This document shows positions 6,131 to 9,099 of a stretch of 9,099 bases of DNA, piece after piece. The stretch covers positions 1-9,099 of the forward strand of contig CALJLC010000250.1 of NCBI GenBank assembly GCA_937982605.1, read 5' to 3'. Origin of the DNA: an uncultured Gemmatimonadales bacterium. Lineage in GTDB: Bacteria; Gemmatimonadota; Gemmatimonadetes; Longimicrobiales; Gaopeijiaceae. The translations under genes and the position numbers were made by a program. How positions within the stretch are numbered: the first letter of the stretch is position 1; every line of letters starts with the position of its first letter. The notes under the pieces were generated by a model. The model had not been told where the DNA came from. It searched no databases and saw only the letters and a list, made by a program, of their open reading frames with translations.

Positions 6131-8216
6131 AGAGGCGAGTCGTGATGAGGTCGAACTTGAGGATGGGGATCCGGCTGACGGCGGTCGCGGTCGTGCTTCT
6201 GGCTGCCGGACCGGGATCGACCCGGGCCCAGCAGGCCGTCCGGCGGGCGATCCCGGCCCCCCTGGCCACCCCCCCGACGTCCAGCGCGCGCTGGACCGCG
6301 GCTGGCGCTCCGAGGACGGCAGCCCGGGATACGACTACTGGCAGAACTGGGCCGGCTACGACATCCGGGCCCGGCTCGATCCGGAGACGGGCCGTGTGGA
6401 AGCGAGCGCGCAGATCCTCTACGCGCACGTCGCGCCGGCGAACCTCAACACCGTCTTCCTCCACCTCCACCAGAACCTCCACAAGGAGGGGGCGCCGAGA
6501 TACGAGTCCCAGGAGATCACGGGTGGCGTGACGATCCGGAGCCTGGCCGCCGATGGCGAGGAGCTCACGGAGCGCCCGGCGTCGGAGGGACCGGGCTGGG
6601 AGGTCGACGGCACGATCATGACCGTGCGCCCGTCGATCCGCCTCGAGCCGGGCGACACGCTCCAGCTCGACATCGAGTGGGAGTTCACCGTGCCACAGAA
6701 CGGCGCGGGACGCATGGGCCACTCGGACCGCGAGATGTACTTCATAGCGTACTGGTTCCCGAAGATGGCCGTCTTCGACAACCTGCGGGGCTGGAACGCC
6801 CAGCCGTACCTCGGCAACGCCGAGTTCTACGACGAGTTCGGGGACTACTCGGTGGAGATCACGGTTCCGACCGACTGGACGGTGATGGCCACCGGCGAGC
6901 TGCTGAATCCTCAGCAGGTGTATTCGGCGATCACGCTCGAGCGCCTCGCCGAGGCCGCGACGTCGGACGAGCGCGTGGTGATCGCCGACCAGGCGTCACG
7001 CGACGCGGGCACGGTGACCGCCGACGGCACGGACGGGTGGCTCACCTACCGCTTCCGGGCGGACAACGTCCGCGACTTCACCTGGACGACCTCGAACGTG
7101 CAGCGGTGGGACGCGACGTCGGCGCGGGTGGGCCCGGTCGTGGACCTCGGGCGCGACGAGTGCGACGAGGAGGAGGACGAGGACTGCCCTGAGGTCGCGG
7201 ACGACGAGGCGGCGCCGGGAGACAACGGCTCCGGGGCGCAGCCCCAGCGCCGGGTCCTGATCCACTCCTTCTGGCGCGAGGACCGTGCCCCGCTCTGGTC
7301 CGAGCAGTGGCGCTACGCCAAGCAGTCCGTGGAGCATCACTCCGAGTACACGGGCTTTCCGTACCCGTGGCCGCACATGACCTCGGTCGAGGGGGACGAC
7401 ATCATCGGGGGCGGGATGGAGTTCCCGATGCTGACGATCATCGGCCCGTACGACGGGCAGCAGGCGACCGACCTCTTCAACGTCACGTCGCACGAGATCG
7501 CCCACATGTGGATCCCGATGATCGTGGGCACCGACGAGAAGCGTTACGCGTGGATGGACGAGGGCTCCACCACCTTCCTCGAGGACGAGAGCAAGATGGC
7601 GCTCTGGCCGGGCGTCGATCACCACCGCGTGGAGGCTCGCACGTACCTGCAGGTGGCGCAGGCGCAGATGGAGCAGAGCATGATGCGCCACGGCGACTAC
7701 TACGAGCCGGGCCCCGGATACGGGGTCGCGTCGTATCCGAAGCCGGCGACGCTGCTCGTGGCGCTCCGCCAGCTGCTCGGCGAGGAGACCTTCCGCGAGG
7801 CGTACCGCACGTTCATCCTCGAATGGGCCTACCGGCACCCGAGCCCGTGGGACTTCTTCAACACGATGGAGCGCTTCGCCGAAGAGGACCTCGACTGGTT
7901 CTGGACGTCGTACTACTTCGAGACGTGGACGCTGGACCAGGCGGTGCTCTCCGTCACGCCCAAGACGGCCGGTGGCGCGGTCATCCGCATCGTCGATCGC
8001 GGCCTCGCCTTCTTCCCGACCTCGGTGCGCGTGCGCACGCAGAACGGGATGGACTTCGTCCACGAGATCCCGGTCGAGCACTGGCTGGACGGGAACCGCG
8101 AGTACGAGATCGACGTGGCGGCGTCGGCCGGCCCGGTCACGCGGGTCGAGGTCGACCCGCAGGGGTACGCGCCGGACGTGGACCGGACGAACAACTTCTG
8201 GCCACGAGGCCGCTAG
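6127..8216 (+). CDS. Secreted M1-family zinc metallopeptidase, frameshifted near the N-terminus
   Basis: The gene is split between two frames. Bases 6127 to about 6230 encode a signal peptide (basic start, LTAVAVVLLAAG core, STRAQQ end). The body continues in the next frame with DVQRALDRGWRSEDGSPG and DYWQNWAGYDIRARLD, then runs uninterrupted to 8216. The longest intact reading of the body starts at a GTG at 6396, too late to be the real start. Within that 606-residue part the M1 features are clear: GGGMEFP at 338-344 (variant of the GxMEN exopeptidase motif), HEIAH at 366-370 with Glu389 18 residues later as the third zinc ligand, and Tyr447 in ASYPKPATLL as likely catalytic tyrosine. An acidic insert with two cysteines lies at about 254-280. 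Aminopeptidase-like cleavage of peptides outside the cytoplasm is expected. The GTG start at 6127 overlaps the upstream stop; ATGs at 6145 and 6163 are alternatives. Confidence 0.85.
6226..6275 (+). other. Frameshift zone in the M1 peptidase gene
   Basis: The reading frame must move by -1 (equivalent to one missing base) somewhere between the end of the signal peptide and base 6276. The stretch contains runs of six C (6257-6262) and seven C (6269-6275), typical places for a sequencing error, replication slippage or transcript slippage. Neither frame has a stop here, so the exact point cannot be fixed from sequence alone. Confidence 0.75.
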
Positions 8217-8230
8217 GCGCGGGAGCGCGG

Positions 8231-8255
8231 CGCCCGGTGTCGTGAGGCACCGGCG
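8231..8255. terminator. Hairpin between convergent genes
   Basis: CCGGTG (8234-8239) pairs with CACCGG (8248-8253) around an 8-base loop. Two more pairs are possible if C8233 bulges. It fills the 39-base gap between the converging M1 peptidase and VOC genes, so it could serve both strands. It lacks a T-run on either side. Confidence 0.4.
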
Positions 8256-8672
8256 TCACGCCTCGCGTTCGTCGTCTTCGACCCGGGCCGCGAAGCCCAC
8301 CACGGTGCCGCAGGGAGCCCGCACGAAGATCTCGTCCATCCCGTAGAAGGTCTGGCGGCGCGGGACGAGCACCTCGGCGTCTCCGATGGCCTCGAGGATC
8401 TCGTCGATGTCCTCGACCTCCATGAAGAGCGTGACCGTCGAGCTCGCCATCTCGTCGGCGAGCCCCTTCGGCGCACCCGACGCGCCGAGGTCGGCCTCGA
8501 CGCTGGCGCGGGACTGATACATCAGCTCGATCCCGTCCCGGTTCAGCATGGCGAAGCCCGTGGCATCGCCGTGCGGGACGGTCACGGTGAGCTCGAATCC
8601 GAGCCCTTCGGTCCAGAAGAGGAGGCAGGGCTCGATCCTGTCGACCGTGATGAGGGGTGTGGCCTTCTTCAT
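8256..8672 (-). CDS. VOC family (glyoxalase/bleomycin-resistance fold) protein
   Basis: A 138-residue protein with the paired beta-alpha-beta-beta-beta units of the vicinal oxygen chelate superfamily. The first unit runs from ITVDRIEPCLLFWTEGLGFEL to AMLNRDGIELMYQS. The second runs from TLFMEVEDIDEILEAI to DEIFVRAPCGTVVGFAAR. The order FWTEGLGF, then DGIELM, then the closing GTVVGF strand is typical of glyoxalase/dioxygenase-like or antibiotic-binding members. The usual metal-ligand positions (His in strand 1, Glu near the C-terminus) are not obviously filled, so it may bind a small molecule rather than catalyse. The start was moved from 8738 to the ATG at 8672, because GGAGG lies 5 bases upstream and the preceding residues are polar filler. 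It lies 62 bases after the unknown gene on the same strand and may share its transcript. Confidence 0.85.
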   Translation of the reverse strand: MKKATPLITVDRIEPCLLFWTEGLGFELTVTVPHGDATGFAMLNRDGIELMYQSRASVEADLGASGAPKGLADEMASSTVTLFMEVEDIDEILEAIGDAEVLVPRRQTFYGMDEIFVRAPCGTVVGFAARVEDDEREA

Positions 8673-8734
8673 GGAGTCCTCCGGTTCGGTGTCGGGACGA
8701 TCGGGCGGGTGGGTATCCTGCTGGTGGCGCGCGC

Positions 8735-9099
8735 TCACCCGAAGCTCTTGATGCCCGGTGGGCTCTGCCGCAAGGCCGTGAGGTATCGGTACGGATCCGG
8801 GACCGGCTCCTCCGCCTTCGTGTCCGCCCAGTACTCGAGCGGCTCGGGGAGCGAGGCGTGGAAGTGCTCGAGCTCACGGGGCAGGGAGACGCCGGAGACG
8901 GCTTCGCCGCTCTCGCCGGTCGGAGCGAGCTCGCCGTCACCGGCGTGCTCGCGCACGAGCGCGGGCTCGGGCAGCGCCGCCGGCGCGCCGAAGCGATCGC
9001 CGGCCGAGTCGCTCCGCGCGATTCCGTTGCCCCCGCCGCGTCGCACCTCGGTCCGGGCGTAGGAGCGGGACAGGCCCCGGCGGCGCACCGGGGTGCCGG
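8735..9099 (-). CDS. C-terminal part of an unrecognised gene, running off the window
   Basis: The frame stays open to the right edge, so only the last 121 or so codons are seen; a GTG at 9088 could be a start but has no ribosome site visible and is more likely internal. Third positions are mostly G or C, supporting real coding. The first 30 residues are Arg/Gly-rich and basic. The rest is acidic and proline-rich, with ELEHFHASLPEPLEYW and the end PDPYRYLTALRQSPPGIKSFG minus its last residues' known counterparts. No signal peptide, membrane segment or catalytic motif is visible, and I cannot assign a family. It precedes the VOC gene on the same strand by 62 bases. Confidence 0.55.
   Translation of the reverse strand, partial: GTPVRRRGLSRSYARTEVRRGGGNGIARSDSAGDRFGAPAALPEPALVREHAGDGELAPTGESGEAVSGVSLPRELEHFHASLPEPLEYWADTKAEEPVPDPYRYLTALRQSPPGIKSFG

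Noticed and set aside
6996..8081. 361-codon minus-strand frame opposite the M1 peptidase
   Set aside because: It is a shadow frame: the translation is Arg/Val/His-rich without motifs, while the plus strand carries the zinc site.
8673..8738. Longer start for the VOC protein at 8738
   Set aside because: The extra 22 residues are polar and unlike the fold, and a good GGAGG ribosome site precedes the ATG at 8672.

Overview
The window is a very GC-rich, gene-dense piece of bacterial chromosome with strong G/C preference at third codon positions. The gene set suggests an aerobic, high-GC Gram-negative-type bacterium. It includes a DUF4953-type secreted zinc metalloprotease, a secreted M1-type peptidase with a GGGMEFP motif, a membrane-anchored di-haem cytochrome c and a type II-like citrate synthase. 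Gemmatimonadota or a related phylum is my best guess. This is inference from protein style, not a database match. I see no insertion sequence, CRISPR array or phage gene.

Layout. 1-1829 (+): the 3' end of a large zinc-dependent metalloprotease gene, overlapping by one base a membrane-anchored di-haem cytochrome c. 1839-2915 (-): a small cluster read right to left. It comprises a 64-residue cysteine-rich protein, an ECF (SigZ-like) sigma factor with a cysteine-rich C-terminal tail that overlaps it, and a 4-oxalocrotonate-tautomerase-family protein. A possible ECF-type promoter lies just upstream. 3076-3158 (+): tRNA-Leu(CAA). 3205-3651 (+): a secreted NTF2-like / lumazine-binding-like protein. 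3841-5151 (+): citrate synthase gltA behind a near-consensus housekeeping promoter, ending in two tandem GC-rich hairpins. 5240-6130 (+): a metallo-beta-lactamase-fold hydrolase. 6127-8216 (+): an M1-family metallopeptidase whose signal peptide and body lie in different frames, so the sequence carries a frameshift in a C-rich stretch. 8256-8672 (-): a VOC/glyoxalase-fold protein. 8735-9099 (-): the 3' end of an unrecognised gene running off the window.

How they relate. Most genes are housekeeping or secreted-hydrolase functions with no obvious common pathway. The exception is the 1839-2915 cluster, where a peptide with evenly spaced Cys-Cys pairs is translationally coupled to a sigma factor that carries its own cysteine tail. 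This looks like a metal- or thiol-responsive regulatory unit with the tautomerase as a possible co-transcribed output, and it is the part most worth a second look. The other oddity is the frameshifted peptidase gene. No stretch longer than 300 bases lacks a gene.
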